From contig NZ_CP090004.1 of NCBI RefSeq assembly GCF_021390175.1, forward strand, positions 4,083,001 through 4,147,000: 64,000 nucleotides of DNA, given 5' to 3'. Under the pieces are notes generated by a model that saw only the letters and a program-made list of their open reading frames with translations, searched no databases and was not told the DNA's origin. Within the stretch, counting starts at the first letter, position 1; each line of letters starts with the position of its first letter. Source of the DNA: Flagellimonas sp. HMM57. Lineage in GTDB: Bacteria > Bacteroidota > Bacteroidia > Flavobacteriales > Flavobacteriaceae. Both the position numbers and the translations under genes were made by a program. Below, one piece after another: positions 11,393 to 19,788 of the stretch.

Positions 11393-12493
11393 ATGACTTC
11401 CAAAACTGTAGCTAACGGAATTCTAAGAGCAGTAGCCATTATTGTTGGCGTGGTTCTTTTGGGCTATTTTCTTTTTAAAGTTCAATCTGTTCTCGCCTAT
11501 TTGGCCATTGCAGCGGTAATCGCTTTATTAGGGCGACCGATTGTTCTTTTTTTAAGGAGAAAATTAAAATTCCCGAACACCCTTGCGGTAATCGTGACCA
11601 TGGTCTTGATGCTAGGGCTTTTTCTAGGCATCTTATCGCTGTTCATCCCATTGATTTCCGAACAAAGCAAAAATCTTTCGCTGCTGGATATTGAAGACCT
11701 GAAGGTCAATATAAATACATTATATCAACAAATTTTAGAATATTTTGGTACAACTACCGCGGGTGTAAATACACTCATTGAAGATTCGAAATTGGAAAAA
11801 AATGTGTTGGAAGGATTGGATTTAGGTTTTATTCCCAACTTCTTGAACTCCTTTGTAAATGTATTAAGCGATTTTAGTGTTGGCCTTTTTTCCGTTCTTT
11901 TTATTTCTTTCTTTTTTCTAAAGGACAGTAAACTTTTTCAAAACGGCATGTTGACCTTTTTTCCAGAAAATAAAGAAAGTAATTTAGTGAAATCAGTTGA
12001 TAAAATAAATGGATTACTGTCCAGATATTTTGCCGGTATTTTGCTTCAGCTCTTTATACTTTTTGTTATTTATACCATTGCTTTGCTCATTGCAGGTGTA
12101 GAAAATGCCATCGTAATTGCGTTCTTATGTTCCTTGTTCAACATCATCCCATATGTGGGACCGATTGCAGGCGGGGCAGTAATGATTATTTTGACCATGA
12201 CGAGCTTTTTAGGGTCTGATTTTAGCACCGTAATCTTGCCCAAAGCGCTCTACGTTTTTGTTGGTTTGGTCATTGGACAATTGGTCGATAATTTCTTTTC
12301 CCAGCCCTTTATTTTTTCGACCAGTGTTAAATCGCATCCGCTAGAAATCTTTCTGGTTATTATTATAGCAGGATTACTTTTTGGTGTGGTAGGTATGGTA
12401 GTAGCTGTACCTGGATATACCGCTATTAAAGTGATTTTAAAGGAGTTTTTAGCTGAAAATACAGTAGTAAAAAAGCTAACAAAAAACTTGTAG
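11393..12493 (+). CDS. AI-2E family transporter
   Basis: This 366-residue inner-membrane protein has the layout of the AI-2 exporter (TqsA/PerM, UPF0118) family: paired helices at the N terminus, a soluble middle, and a C-terminal block of helices with the family signature IIPYVGPIAGG and the helix VGLVIGQLVDNFFSQPFIF. Some members export autoinducer-2 and others act as Na+/H+ antiporters, so the substrate is open. It sits 3 bases after the DUF4159 gene and 7 bases before the methyltransferase, so co-transcription is likely. Confidence 0.92.
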   Translation: MTSKTVANGILRAVAIIVGVVLLGYFLFKVQSVLAYLAIAAVIALLGRPIVLFLRRKLKFPNTLAVIVTMVLMLGLFLGILSLFIPLISEQSKNLSLLDIEDLKVNINTLYQQILEYFGTTTAGVNTLIEDSKLEKNVLEGLDLGFIPNFLNSFVNVLSDFSVGLFSVLFISFFFLKDSKLFQNGMLTFFPENKESNLVKSVDKINGLLSRYFAGILLQLFILFVIYTIALLIAGVENAIVIAFLCSLFNIIPYVGPIAGGAVMIILTMTSFLGSDFSTVILPKALYVFVGLVIGQLVDNFFSQPFIFSTSVKSHPLEIFLVIIIAGLLFGVVGMVVAVPGYTAIKVILKEFLAENTVVKKLTKNL

Positions 12494-12500
12494 TATTAGT

Positions 12501-13679
12501 TTGAATAAAATACTATTAAATACTGGTGTACAGAATTTTATAAAAAATAATTGGAATACTGACATCGTGTCAGTTTTATTGCAAAAGCCTATTTTTAAAG
12601 GAATCTCCCAAAAAGAACTTGCAGAACAGTTGGAATCCAAAAAAAAGTGCAAGGGTAAACTGCCGACCTGGTTTGATACCAATACTATTTACTTCCCAAA
12701 CAAACGCAACATTGAACAAACCAGTTCTGAGTTGACCGCTCATTACAAGTCAAACCTCATCACTGGAAAAACGCTTCTAGATGTGACCGGTGGGTTTGGG
12801 GTGGACTCCTATTTTTTTTCAAAAAAAATTGATTCTGTTTTGCATTGCGAAATTAACAAAGAACTAAGTGAAATAGCTGCTCATAATTTTCGAATGCTAG
12901 GTCAAAATAATGTCCAATGCATTGCTGTAAATGGAATTGATTATCTAGAAAAAAATGAACAAAGATTTGATTGGCTTTACATTGATCCATCTCGTAGAGA
13001 TGATACATTGGGAAAAGTATTTAAGTTGAAAGATTGCTTGCCCAACCTTCCCCTTCATCTAAAGTTATTTTTTGATAGGACTCGACAAATATTGGTCAAG
13101 ACCTCTCCCCTTTTGGATATTTCACAAAGCTTGAAAGAGCTGGAATTTGTAAAGGAGATTCACGTTGTAGCTATAGACAATGATGTAAAAGAACTTCTTT
13201 ACATTTTGGAATATGGTTTTGAGGAAGAAATTACAATCAAAACGATAAACCTGACCCAAGACAGAGAAGCCATCTTTAGCTTTAAACTCAATGAAGAGCA
13301 AAATATCATTTCAGAATATGGAGATCCACAACACTATCTGTACGAATCCAATTCCGCTATTTTAAAATCTGGGGGCTTTAAATCGGTCGGCAAAAGGTTT
13401 GGACTGAAAAAACTGCATCAACATTCTCATTTGTATACTTCTCAGAAACTAGTCGATTTTCCAGGGAGAAGATTCGAAATCGTAAAGGTGCTGCCCTATT
13501 CAAAAAAATCAATCAAGGAACTTAGCTTGAACAACGCCAATATTACCATTAGAAATTTCCCAATATCAGTAGCGGAAATACGAAAAAAGCACAAAATAAA
13601 AGATGGTGGGGATGCATACTTATTTTTTACCACTGCGATGGATGGAAAACGCATCATCATAAACTGTAAAAGGGCCTAA
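12501..13679 (+). CDS. Class I SAM methyltransferase with THUMP-like domain
   Basis: The 392-residue protein has a Rossmann SAM-binding motif (LLDVTGGFGVDSYFF), the acidic second-strand end (VLHCEIN) and the catalytic-type DWLYIDPSRRD, similar to the PP-rich motif of RNA and rRNA methyltransferases. The C-terminal portion (from about residue 260) is the THUMP-like domain found in a Bacteroidota family. Start is TTG at 12501, 7 bases after the AI-2E stop; no ATG is available before the conserved N-terminal part. A nucleic acid, probably RNA, is the likely substrate. It overlaps the end of the convergent dipeptidase gene by 4 bases. Confidence 0.85.
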   Translation: MNKILLNTGVQNFIKNNWNTDIVSVLLQKPIFKGISQKELAEQLESKKKCKGKLPTWFDTNTIYFPNKRNIEQTSSELTAHYKSNLITGKTLLDVTGGFGVDSYFFSKKIDSVLHCEINKELSEIAAHNFRMLGQNNVQCIAVNGIDYLEKNEQRFDWLYIDPSRRDDTLGKVFKLKDCLPNLPLHLKLFFDRTRQILVKTSPLLDISQSLKELEFVKEIHVVAIDNDVKELLYILEYGFEEEITIKTINLTQDREAIFSFKLNEEQNIISEYGDPQHYLYESNSAILKSGGFKSVGKRFGLKKLHQHSHLYTSQKLVDFPGRRFEIVKVLPYSKKSIKELSLNNANITIRNFPISVAEIRKKHKIKDGGDAYLFFTTAMDGKRIIINCKRA

Positions 13680-14404
13680 TCCTCGCATTCCCATCTAAAA
13701 TTAGCTATTTTATCATTGGAACCCGCTGATAGATTGTAGTGCCACCATTCGGTTCTAATGGACCAAAAACCATGGGATTCCATAGTTTCCTTTAATAGTT
13801 TTCTATTGTTTAAAACTGTTTCGGGTAAATCTAGATTGTCGTGATACGCCCTTTTTCCAAAGAAATCAAAGTCTGTGCCCATATCCAACTCCTTACCTTC
13901 CAAATTCACCAAGGTAATATCCACGGCACCTCCTTTATTATGTATGGATCCTTTTACAGGGTTGGCCACATATTGCGGATTTGGGACAATCTTCCACATT
14001 TTGTACTGTACGGAATTTGGTCTATAACAATCAAAAAACTTGATTTTCACTCCTTTTTCCATAAAGCTCTTACTCGCTTCGATTAGGGCTTTAGCCGTTT
14101 TTACCCTCGTGTAACATTCGGCACATTCATAAACTTTTGCCTTTAGAAAGTTGTTTTCTGTTGCATAACGCATATCATATGCAAAATCGTGACTAAAATC
14201 GGCCAGTCTTACAAAAGTTGTGTCGGCCAATCCCTCGAAAGATCTTAATGGTTGTTCTTGAACTTCCTCAACTATTGAATCCGTTACTACTTCTGATAAA
14301 CTATCTGTACTTGGCAAGACTAAGCTCACGGGCTCATTGTTATTTTTCTGTTTACACGAAAAACAGTACACAATAAGAAATAAAAAAAAATACTTATACA
14401 TCAT
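13676..14404 (-). CDS. VanX-type D-alanyl-D-alanine dipeptidase (M15), lipoprotein
   Basis: This 242-residue protein begins with a hydrophobic signal ending in CFSC, a probable lipoprotein signal, so it likely sits in the envelope. The M15D/VanX zinc site is complete: SIHNKGGAVDIT gives His155 and Asp162, and RTEWWHYN gives catalytic Glu219 and His222; FFDCYRP has the conserved Arg near 128. The family hydrolyses D-Ala-D-Ala and supports peptidoglycan recycling; here it is not beside any vanA/vanH genes, so glycopeptide resistance is not implied. The ATG at 14404 overlaps the stop of the upstream hydrolase as ATGA, indicating translational coupling. Confidence 0.9.
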   Translation of the reverse strand: MMYKYFFLFLIVYCFSCKQKNNNEPVSLVLPSTDSLSEVVTDSIVEEVQEQPLRSFEGLADTTFVRLADFSHDFAYDMRYATENNFLKAKVYECAECYTRVKTAKALIEASKSFMEKGVKIKFFDCYRPNSVQYKMWKIVPNPQYVANPVKGSIHNKGGAVDITLVNLEGKELDMGTDFDFFGKRAYHDNLDLPETVLNNRKLLKETMESHGFWSIRTEWWHYNLSAGSNDKIANFRWECED

Positions 14405-15126
14405 TTTAGTTTTTGTTGCGCCATCCAATCGTATAAGGCTTGGGTGGTATATGCCCTACTCCAAGAGTTGTGGCCCACATCTTTGTATCGTGTATAACGA
14501 ACATCATAGTTCATTTCCTTGAGCTTTGCGACCATTTTGTCCGACTCCTCAACGGGGATTACTTCGTCTTTATCCCCGTGAAACACCCAAATGGGCATTT
14601 TTTTATTGATCCAATGTGCATAGGGTAAAGGTGCCATACCGCACACAACGGCCATCGCAGCAAATTTTTTGGGATATTGCGTTGCCAACTCCCACGCTGC
14701 ACCTCCACCTCTGCTCAAGCCTGTTAAATAAATTCGTTTTTTATCCACATTATTGGTTTCGACTACAGAATCCAAGAGTTTAATAATAGCTTCGGTGTTC
14801 CACCATTTTCGCCTATATGGATTTTGGGGCGCCAATATTAAAAAAGGAAACTGTTTTCCTTCAACCAATAATTTTGGGGGACCATTCTTTTTAATTTCTT
14901 CCAGTTCTCCTCCAGATTCTCCCCCTCCGTGCAAAAAAAGTAACAAGCCAAAACCTTCCTCATTATCAGTTTCATACCCTTCTGGATAATATAGGTAATA
15001 TTTAAGGTTTTCCGTGGTAACGGTCTCTAATTCGTCATTTACAAGTTGTGATTGTGCGGTGCAACCTTGCATCAAAAAAAGAGCGCATAAAAAGAACGCT
15101 TTACGTAGTAGATGGGGTATTTTCAT
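14401..15126 (-). CDS. Alpha/beta hydrolase lipoprotein, carboxylesterase/prolyl-oligopeptidase type
   Basis: A 241-residue protein with a lipoprotein signal (FLMQGC, Cys22) and an alpha/beta-hydrolase fold. The oxyanion region is LLFLHGGGESGG, the nucleophile Ser138 lies in LTGLSRGG, the acid is in HGDKDEV near 187, and the base His219 in KDVGHNSW. It resembles Bacteroidota phospholipase/carboxylesterase and dienelactone-hydrolase-like esterases, likely acting on small esters in the periplasm or at the outer membrane. Start at 15126 was chosen for the signal peptide; an upstream in-frame ATG (15165) would overlap the nucleotidase gene. It is coupled by ATGA to the dipeptidase. Confidence 0.85.
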   Translation of the reverse strand: MKIPHLLRKAFFLCALFLMQGCTAQSQLVNDELETVTTENLKYYLYYPEGYETDNEEGFGLLLFLHGGGESGGELEEIKKNGPPKLLVEGKQFPFLILAPQNPYRRKWWNTEAIIKLLDSVVETNNVDKKRIYLTGLSRGGGAAWELATQYPKKFAAMAVVCGMAPLPYAHWINKKMPIWVFHGDKDEVIPVEESDKMVAKLKEMNYDVRYTRYKDVGHNSWSRAYTTQALYDWMAQQKLK

Positions 15127-15134
15127 GGTCAAAG

Positions 15135-15656
15135 TTACAAAAGTTTGTCCGCGATGGCCTTCCATGTATCAGCACGGTCAAAACCTTGGGTATTTATATT
15201 GTGGGGCGATGTGAAAATAATAGATTTTCCCATAAAACTTTCCAGGTTATAACTACGGTCATCGATAAGGACATCTCCTTTTAAAATATGCTTATCACCA
15301 CAAAGAATACGTTTTTGCCAAGAAATAAAGGGAAAAAACTCATCTAACCAATCTGATTTTTCTTTGAGGGAATTTGGAAATTGCATAGCTGCTGAAGCTA
15401 TATAAACCTCATGTTCCTTACTCAGCGCCTCCATAACTTTTTGACTGTCTGGAATTACTTTTAAATTGGTAAAAAAACCATCTCGACGAGCATGATTCCT
15501 TACACTCTTTTGATGGGCTTCGGGCACGCATTGCCATACTTCCTTACCCATACATTCCTCAACTTTCAAATTCCCGTTAAACTCTTTATTATATAATTCT
15601 ATGTGTGCGCCGTAAGTGTCCGCCAACACTTCATCCATATCTACAAATATTGTCAT
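15135..15656 (-). CDS. 5'(3')-deoxyribonucleotidase
   Basis: The 173-residue protein is a HAD-superfamily phosphatase of the NT5C type that removes phosphate from deoxyribonucleoside monophosphates. The N-terminal catalytic motif is FVDMDEVLAD with nucleophile Asp6 and acid/base Asp8, motif II Ser is in YIASAAM and motif III/IV in GDVLIDDRSYN. Length is normal. It lies 8 bases upstream of the lipoprotein esterase gene and may be co-transcribed, though function is not obviously related. Cytosolic, with no signal peptide. Confidence 0.9.
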   Translation of the reverse strand: MTIFVDMDEVLADTYGAHIELYNKEFNGNLKVEECMGKEVWQCVPEAHQKSVRNHARRDGFFTNLKVIPDSQKVMEALSKEHEVYIASAAMQFPNSLKEKSDWLDEFFPFISWQKRILCGDKHILKGDVLIDDRSYNLESFMGKSIIFTSPHNINTQGFDRADTWKAIADKLL

Positions 15657-15756
15657 GCTTCGAATTTAGAATTTCGAAGAAATAAAATACTCTCGTATCT
15701 GCAAACTAAACAGGAAAATATAACCGCAAATTAACTTTAATCGATGTTGATTTTCT

Positions 15757-17379
15757 TCAGATAGCTTTGTGTTGCTTTTTTTCCTTGATTATTTTCAAAT
15801 ATTTGACCAGTTCTATTTTAACCTTTGGAAATAGAAAAAACAGACCAATAATATTGGGGAAAACCAGAGCTAAAATCATGGCATCGGAAAACTTGATTAC
15901 TGCATCCATGGTAACGGCAGCCCCAAGAATCGTAAAAATCAAAAATATAATCTTGTAGCTCAAATCAATCCACAAGCCTCTACCAAATAGATATTTCCAT
16001 GCCTGAAGTCCATAGTAGGACCATGATAAAATTGTGGAAAAGGCAAAAAGTACCACTGCCAAAACCAAAATATAGGAAGACCCCGGAATGGCACTTTCAA
16101 AAGCCATAGAAGTTAAGTTAACCCCTCCTATTCTTTCGCCATTTGCCATCAAGGCTTCTCCATTAACTACATCACCATATGCAAAAGCCCCATCCATATT
16201 GAACATAATAATCACGATTGCCGTTATGGTACAAATGATCACGGTATCTATGAAGGGTTCTAAAAGTCCAACCAACCCTTCAGATGCGGCAAACTTTGTA
16301 TTTACTGCTGAATGGGCGATTGCGGCTGAACCTGCACCAGCTTCATTAGAAAAAGCGGCTCTACGAAAACCTTGTATCATCACCCCTATAAATCCTCCAG
16401 AAATGGTAGCTCTTGGTGTAAAAGCTTCATCAAAAATTAATTGAAAAGCAGCACCGACATAATCAATATTGGAAAAAATAATAAATAATGCTGCAGCAAC
16501 ATATAGAAACGCCATTAGCGGCACAATCTTTTCGGTAACCTTGGAAATTCGCTTGATGCCTCCAATAATCACAATCCCGACCATTACCGCAAAAATAATA
16601 CCTACAATACTCCCAGATGATGGACCTTGCAACCCAAATCTTGACACGATCTGTGCAGCAGCCTGATTGGTCTGGAATGCGTTGCCTCCTCCAAACGAAG
16701 CACCAATGCACATTACGGCGAATATGGCTCCCAACAACCTCCCCAAATTTTTGAATCCTTTCTCTTTTAGTCCTCTAGACAGATAATACATAGGGCCTCC
16801 GTACACATTCCCCTGTTTATCAATATCCCTATATTTTACACCCAATGTACACTCAACAAATTTTGAGGACATGCCCAAAAGTCCAGCAATCACCATCCAG
16901 AATGTAGCTCCCGGCCCTCCAATGGAAATGGCTACCGCTACCATTGCAATATTTCCCAATCCTACAGTACCGGATACCGCGGTGGCCAATGCCTGAAAGT
17001 GATTTACCTCGCCATGATGTTCGTCGTCTTGAATTGCTTCAGATGTATTGCCAGCAGTTATAGTCGAATTCGAAACCATATGTTCAAACTCATCATACTT
17101 TCCCCTTACTACTTTGATTGCTGTTGGAAAGTGCCTTATGTTGATGAATCCGAAATAAATGGTAAAAAAAGTAGCTCCAGATAGCAACAATATAAGAACC
17201 AATGGAATACTCAATCCAAAAAGGTTCAATTCTGTAAAAACAAGATTTTCCCACCATATTGCAAATGGCATAAACGCATCATTTACACGCTGGTCCAAAC
17301 CTTTGGATGCTGCTTTGGTAATTAAAGGAATTACAAAAAGTGTTACAAAGGTTAGCAATCGCTTGTGCTTCAAACTCAT
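15757..17379 (-). CDS. Sodium:alanine symporter (AGCS family)
   Basis: This 540-residue inner-membrane protein has about eleven hydrophobic segments and the AGCS signatures: the Na+/amino-acid site segment ATAVSGTVGLGNIAMVAVA, GGPMYYLSRG, FRRAAFSNEAGAGSAAIAHS and WSYYGLQAWKYLFG. Family members import alanine or glycine with Na+. The N-terminal stretch (residues 1-25) is a hydrophobic signal-like segment. A terminator lies upstream at 17458-17488, so the gene has its own promoter in the 78-base gap 17380-17457; no consensus box was recognised there. Confidence 0.93.
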   Translation of the reverse strand: MSLKHKRLLTFVTLFVIPLITKAASKGLDQRVNDAFMPFAIWWENLVFTELNLFGLSIPLVLILLLSGATFFTIYFGFINIRHFPTAIKVVRGKYDEFEHMVSNSTITAGNTSEAIQDDEHHGEVNHFQALATAVSGTVGLGNIAMVAVAISIGGPGATFWMVIAGLLGMSSKFVECTLGVKYRDIDKQGNVYGGPMYYLSRGLKEKGFKNLGRLLGAIFAVMCIGASFGGGNAFQTNQAAAQIVSRFGLQGPSSGSIVGIIFAVMVGIVIIGGIKRISKVTEKIVPLMAFLYVAAALFIIFSNIDYVGAAFQLIFDEAFTPRATISGGFIGVMIQGFRRAAFSNEAGAGSAAIAHSAVNTKFAASEGLVGLLEPFIDTVIICTITAIVIIMFNMDGAFAYGDVVNGEALMANGERIGGVNLTSMAFESAIPGSSYILVLAVVLFAFSTILSWSYYGLQAWKYLFGRGLWIDLSYKIIFLIFTILGAAVTMDAVIKFSDAMILALVFPNIIGLFFLFPKVKIELVKYLKIIKEKKQHKAI

Positions 17380-17457
17380 AATCGGTTGGTTTTGATTTTG
17401 AAAGCAAAGTGCGGTTTATATTTTTTCCAGATTGAATTGGTCTGAAAAAAATTAAAA

Positions 17458-17488
17458 ATGTCAGTAACCAACTTACTGACATGTTTTT
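17458..17488 (-). terminator. Rho-independent terminator after the 413-codon frame
   Basis: Perfect 10-base arms ATGTCAGTAA and TTACTGACAT around a 5-base loop, followed on the minus strand by T-rich sequence. It separates the membrane-protein gene (stop at 17503) from the symporter gene. The plus strand also has a short T-run. Confidence 0.8.
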
Positions 17489-17502
17489 CATATCTCCTTT
17501 AT

Positions 17503-18618
17503 TTACAGGGATATATTATCAATAGGAATTGCCAAACGTATTTTACGCGCTCTCTTTTCGGACATTTCAAAAAGCGTATTTTTCAAGGGATTTAGGTGAT
17601 GGTTTCTAGTCCAATTCTCTTTACCAAAGATGCCATCCAACAAACTATTGAGCAAACGTTTGATTTCATTGTAATCATTGATATCAAATTTTTTACCATT
17701 AAATGTGTCTCCTTTAGGCTTAATTTCCAGCCAATCATCGGTATCGCCCTTCTTCCGTTCCGCAAATTTTAGAAGCAATTCATAAGAAGCTGGTGTCAAA
17801 ACCACTTTTCTAACAGCATCTCCCGGAAAACCTTTGAATGAGACAACATTCTTAATTTTTCCATTAGCATTCTTTTCTTTTCTAAATGTCATGTACAAAA
17901 ATTCCGCACTGGGAATTACATTTTCTGCCAATTCTTTTACCCAACTTAAAGCCAAAGCGAAGAACAACATGATAAGGGACGTTTTAAAAATTGCCGAAAA
18001 CAGTGTAAGATTTATGTAAGAACCTGTGAGCTTATAAAATTGTGCCAATAAGGTCAATAGAATACATACCAATGATAACCAAGCCAATGCTTTGAGTCTG
18101 CGTTTTGCAAAAGATTCCCATAAAACATAACCCAAAAAAAGTAAGGTCAAGACCGCATAGTATACATCAAGTTCATTAATAATGCCCATTACCTTCCCCG
18201 AAATCATTTTATTTATGGTGGGGAGTATTGAAAATAAGAAAGGAATGCCCACAATGTATACCCAATAATTGGACTTTATAATATGTCCGATAGGCTTGGG
18301 CAAATATCGAAACCACGGGAGCGCCAGTAAAATAAAAAGACTATTGAACAAAGACAAAATACTGCGCCAACCGTCTATTGCAACCGTAGTATCTATTTCT
18401 GAACCAGCATAATACACTTCCACTAAGCCCGATATACTCCAGCACAAAATAGAAAGTGCCAACCAAACCTGTCCAACATCATTTTGCTTTTTACCAATAT
18501 GCCACCAAATGGCAATTAACGCCAAAAATGCAAAAAGGCATACAACGAATTGCCACCATCCGTAGAATGAGAGTACTTCATTTTTTACCTGTAAAGGCAA
18601 CACCAAAATCAAAAACAT
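17503..18618 (-). CDS. Unrecognised integral membrane protein with cytosolic C-terminal domain
   Basis: Not assigned to a known family. From the ATG at 18618 the product has about 371 residues: roughly eight hydrophobic segments (first VVCLFAFLALIAIWW, last LIMLFFALALSWV near residue 210-225) and a soluble tail of about 140 residues containing VVLTPASYELLLKFAERKK and a basic end EMSEKRARKIRLAIP. The frame runs 42 codons further upstream, but a TATATTTG box at 18643-18650 fits the 18618 start. The 7TM-plus-tail layout resembles Bacteroidota sensory membrane regulators; a helical or winged-helix signalling or DNA-binding role for the tail is only a guess. Confidence 0.6.
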   Translation of the reverse strand: MFLILVLPLQVKNEVLSFYGWWQFVVCLFAFLALIAIWWHIGKKQNDVGQVWLALSILCWSISGLVEVYYAGSEIDTTVAIDGWRSILSLFNSLFILLALPWFRYLPKPIGHIIKSNYWVYIVGIPFLFSILPTINKMISGKVMGIINELDVYYAVLTLLFLGYVLWESFAKRRLKALAWLSLVCILLTLLAQFYKLTGSYINLTLFSAIFKTSLIMLFFALALSWVKELAENVIPSAEFLYMTFRKEKNANGKIKNVVSFKGFPGDAVRKVVLTPASYELLLKFAERKKGDTDDWLEIKPKGDTFNGKKFDINDYNEIKRLLNSLLDGIFGKENWTRNHHLNPLKNTLFEMSEKRARKIRLAIPIDNISL

Positions 18619-18642
18619 ACAACGGTCTAGTAGATACTTTTC

Positions 18643-18650
18643 CAAATATA
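18643..18650 (-). promoter_or_regulatory. Possible -7 box for the membrane protein gene
   Basis: The minus strand reads TATATTTG, an exact TAnnTTTG match, 24 bases before the preferred ATG at 18618. It lies inside the longer open frame, which argues for the shorter start. No -33 TTG is evident. Confidence 0.4.
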
Positions 18651-19006
18651 GACAAAATGAGTAGTAGTATTTTTTGAAAAAAGAGGTTGAAATGTTATCA
18701 TCTCTACAATTCAATTCAGTATTTTGAAGTCGAATGATTACCAATTGGTTTTGTACTTAACAACCATGTATCAAACATGATAGTTTTTTAAATAGCTATT
18801 TATATTACTTCTCACAGATACGGGTTTTTAATCATAAAAAAGTTGCTGATTTCGCTTTAAAAGAGCATAAAATTTTCGTATCTTAATAACTACATATAAT
18901 ATATAGCAATACTCACTCAAACAACTGATTTTAAAGAACAAAACATAGTGTTATTGCTTATATACTTCAATTCATAAAACCATTTTATCCTCTTAAACTA
19001 TTTTAA
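18651..19006. other. Intergenic gap between divergent genes
   Basis: This 356-base AT-rich stretch separates two divergent genes. It must hold the promoter for the exported protein at 19007, possibly around the CGTATCTTAATAAC text near 18877-18890, but no full consensus pair is seen. No RNA gene or reading frame with support was found. Confidence 0.4.
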
Positions 19007-19702
19007 ATGAAAAAAATTAAAACAAGAACTATTGTAGTACTTTCCTTTGCCTCAACTTTTTGTCATTCTCAAGCAGCTTCTTATACTTATGAAGAAGATG
19101 CAACCTATCAATACGAGCAAAGTTCTTCTGGGATGGTCCTAAGAGTTTCGGCAAATTCAATAGAAGGAACAGAAGGATCTCCTTATTTACAGGAGGATTG
19201 GACCCCAACTGTGATTTATGACCACAACAAAAAGAAAAAAGTAAATCTTGTAGCACGATTTAATACATACACAAAAGAAATAGAAATAGCCAAAGAGGAA
19301 AAGATTATTGCCTTAAAACCAGTCACTAATATAGAAGTGAAAATTGGAGGTAAAATCTTTGTTCCGTTTAAAGCTCCCAATACCGTAAAAACAGTTTTTG
19401 CAGAACAATTGACAAAGGGAAAAATCAACCTTATCAAATATTACAGTGCCAAAATTATCAAAGCGGCCACAGATGCAGCGCTATTGGGGATAGAAAATAA
19501 AGATAAAATCAAGATTACTTCAAATCTATACTACAAGAAAGAGGGAGATGTTTTTAATCCATTACCAAAAAGCAAAAATGAAATAGCACAATTAATTGAC
19601 AACGACACCAAAAGTTTTGCGAAGAAAAACAAACTTTCTTATAAAAAAGAAGGTGATTTGATCGAAATATTTAGGCAGTTCAATAGTAAAGATTTGCCTT
19701 AA
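19007..19702 (+). CDS. Exported protein of unknown function
   Basis: I do not recognise this 231-residue protein. It has a likely signal peptide at residues 1-24 (TIVVLSFASTFCHSQA), a short acidic and aromatic stretch (YTYEEDATYQYEQ), a beta-rich middle with VKIGGKIFVPFKAP, and a Lys-rich C-terminal half. No catalytic motif or membrane segment is seen after the signal. It stands alone, divergent from the membrane-protein gene and ended by a strong terminator at 19741-19771, so it is probably monocistronic. Confidence 0.6.
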   Translation: MKKIKTRTIVVLSFASTFCHSQAASYTYEEDATYQYEQSSSGMVLRVSANSIEGTEGSPYLQEDWTPTVIYDHNKKKKVNLVARFNTYTKEIEIAKEEKIIALKPVTNIEVKIGGKIFVPFKAPNTVKTVFAEQLTKGKINLIKYYSAKIIKAATDAALLGIENKDKIKITSNLYYKKEGDVFNPLPKSKNEIAQLIDNDTKSFAKKNKLSYKKEGDLIEIFRQFNSKDLP

Positions 19703-19740
19703 TAACTATAGGCATTTCACGTTTTTATTTTCAAAAATAA

Positions 19741-19771
19741 AAAAAGGCCCTGTAACTACAGGGCCCTTTTT
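19741..19771. terminator. Bidirectional terminator
   Basis: GGCCCTGT and ACAGGGCC form an 8-base stem (19746-19753 / 19758-19765) flanked by A5 on the left and T5 on the right, so it can stop transcripts from both strands: the exported-protein gene and the convergent SusC/SusD operon. Confidence 0.9.
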
Positions 19772-19788
19772 ACTTATGTCACTCATTT

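Noticed and set aside
13676-14404. Vancomycin-resistance locus because of the VanX-type enzyme
   Set aside because: No vanA, vanH or vanRS genes are nearby; chromosomal VanX-type dipeptidases are common and not resistance genes by themselves.
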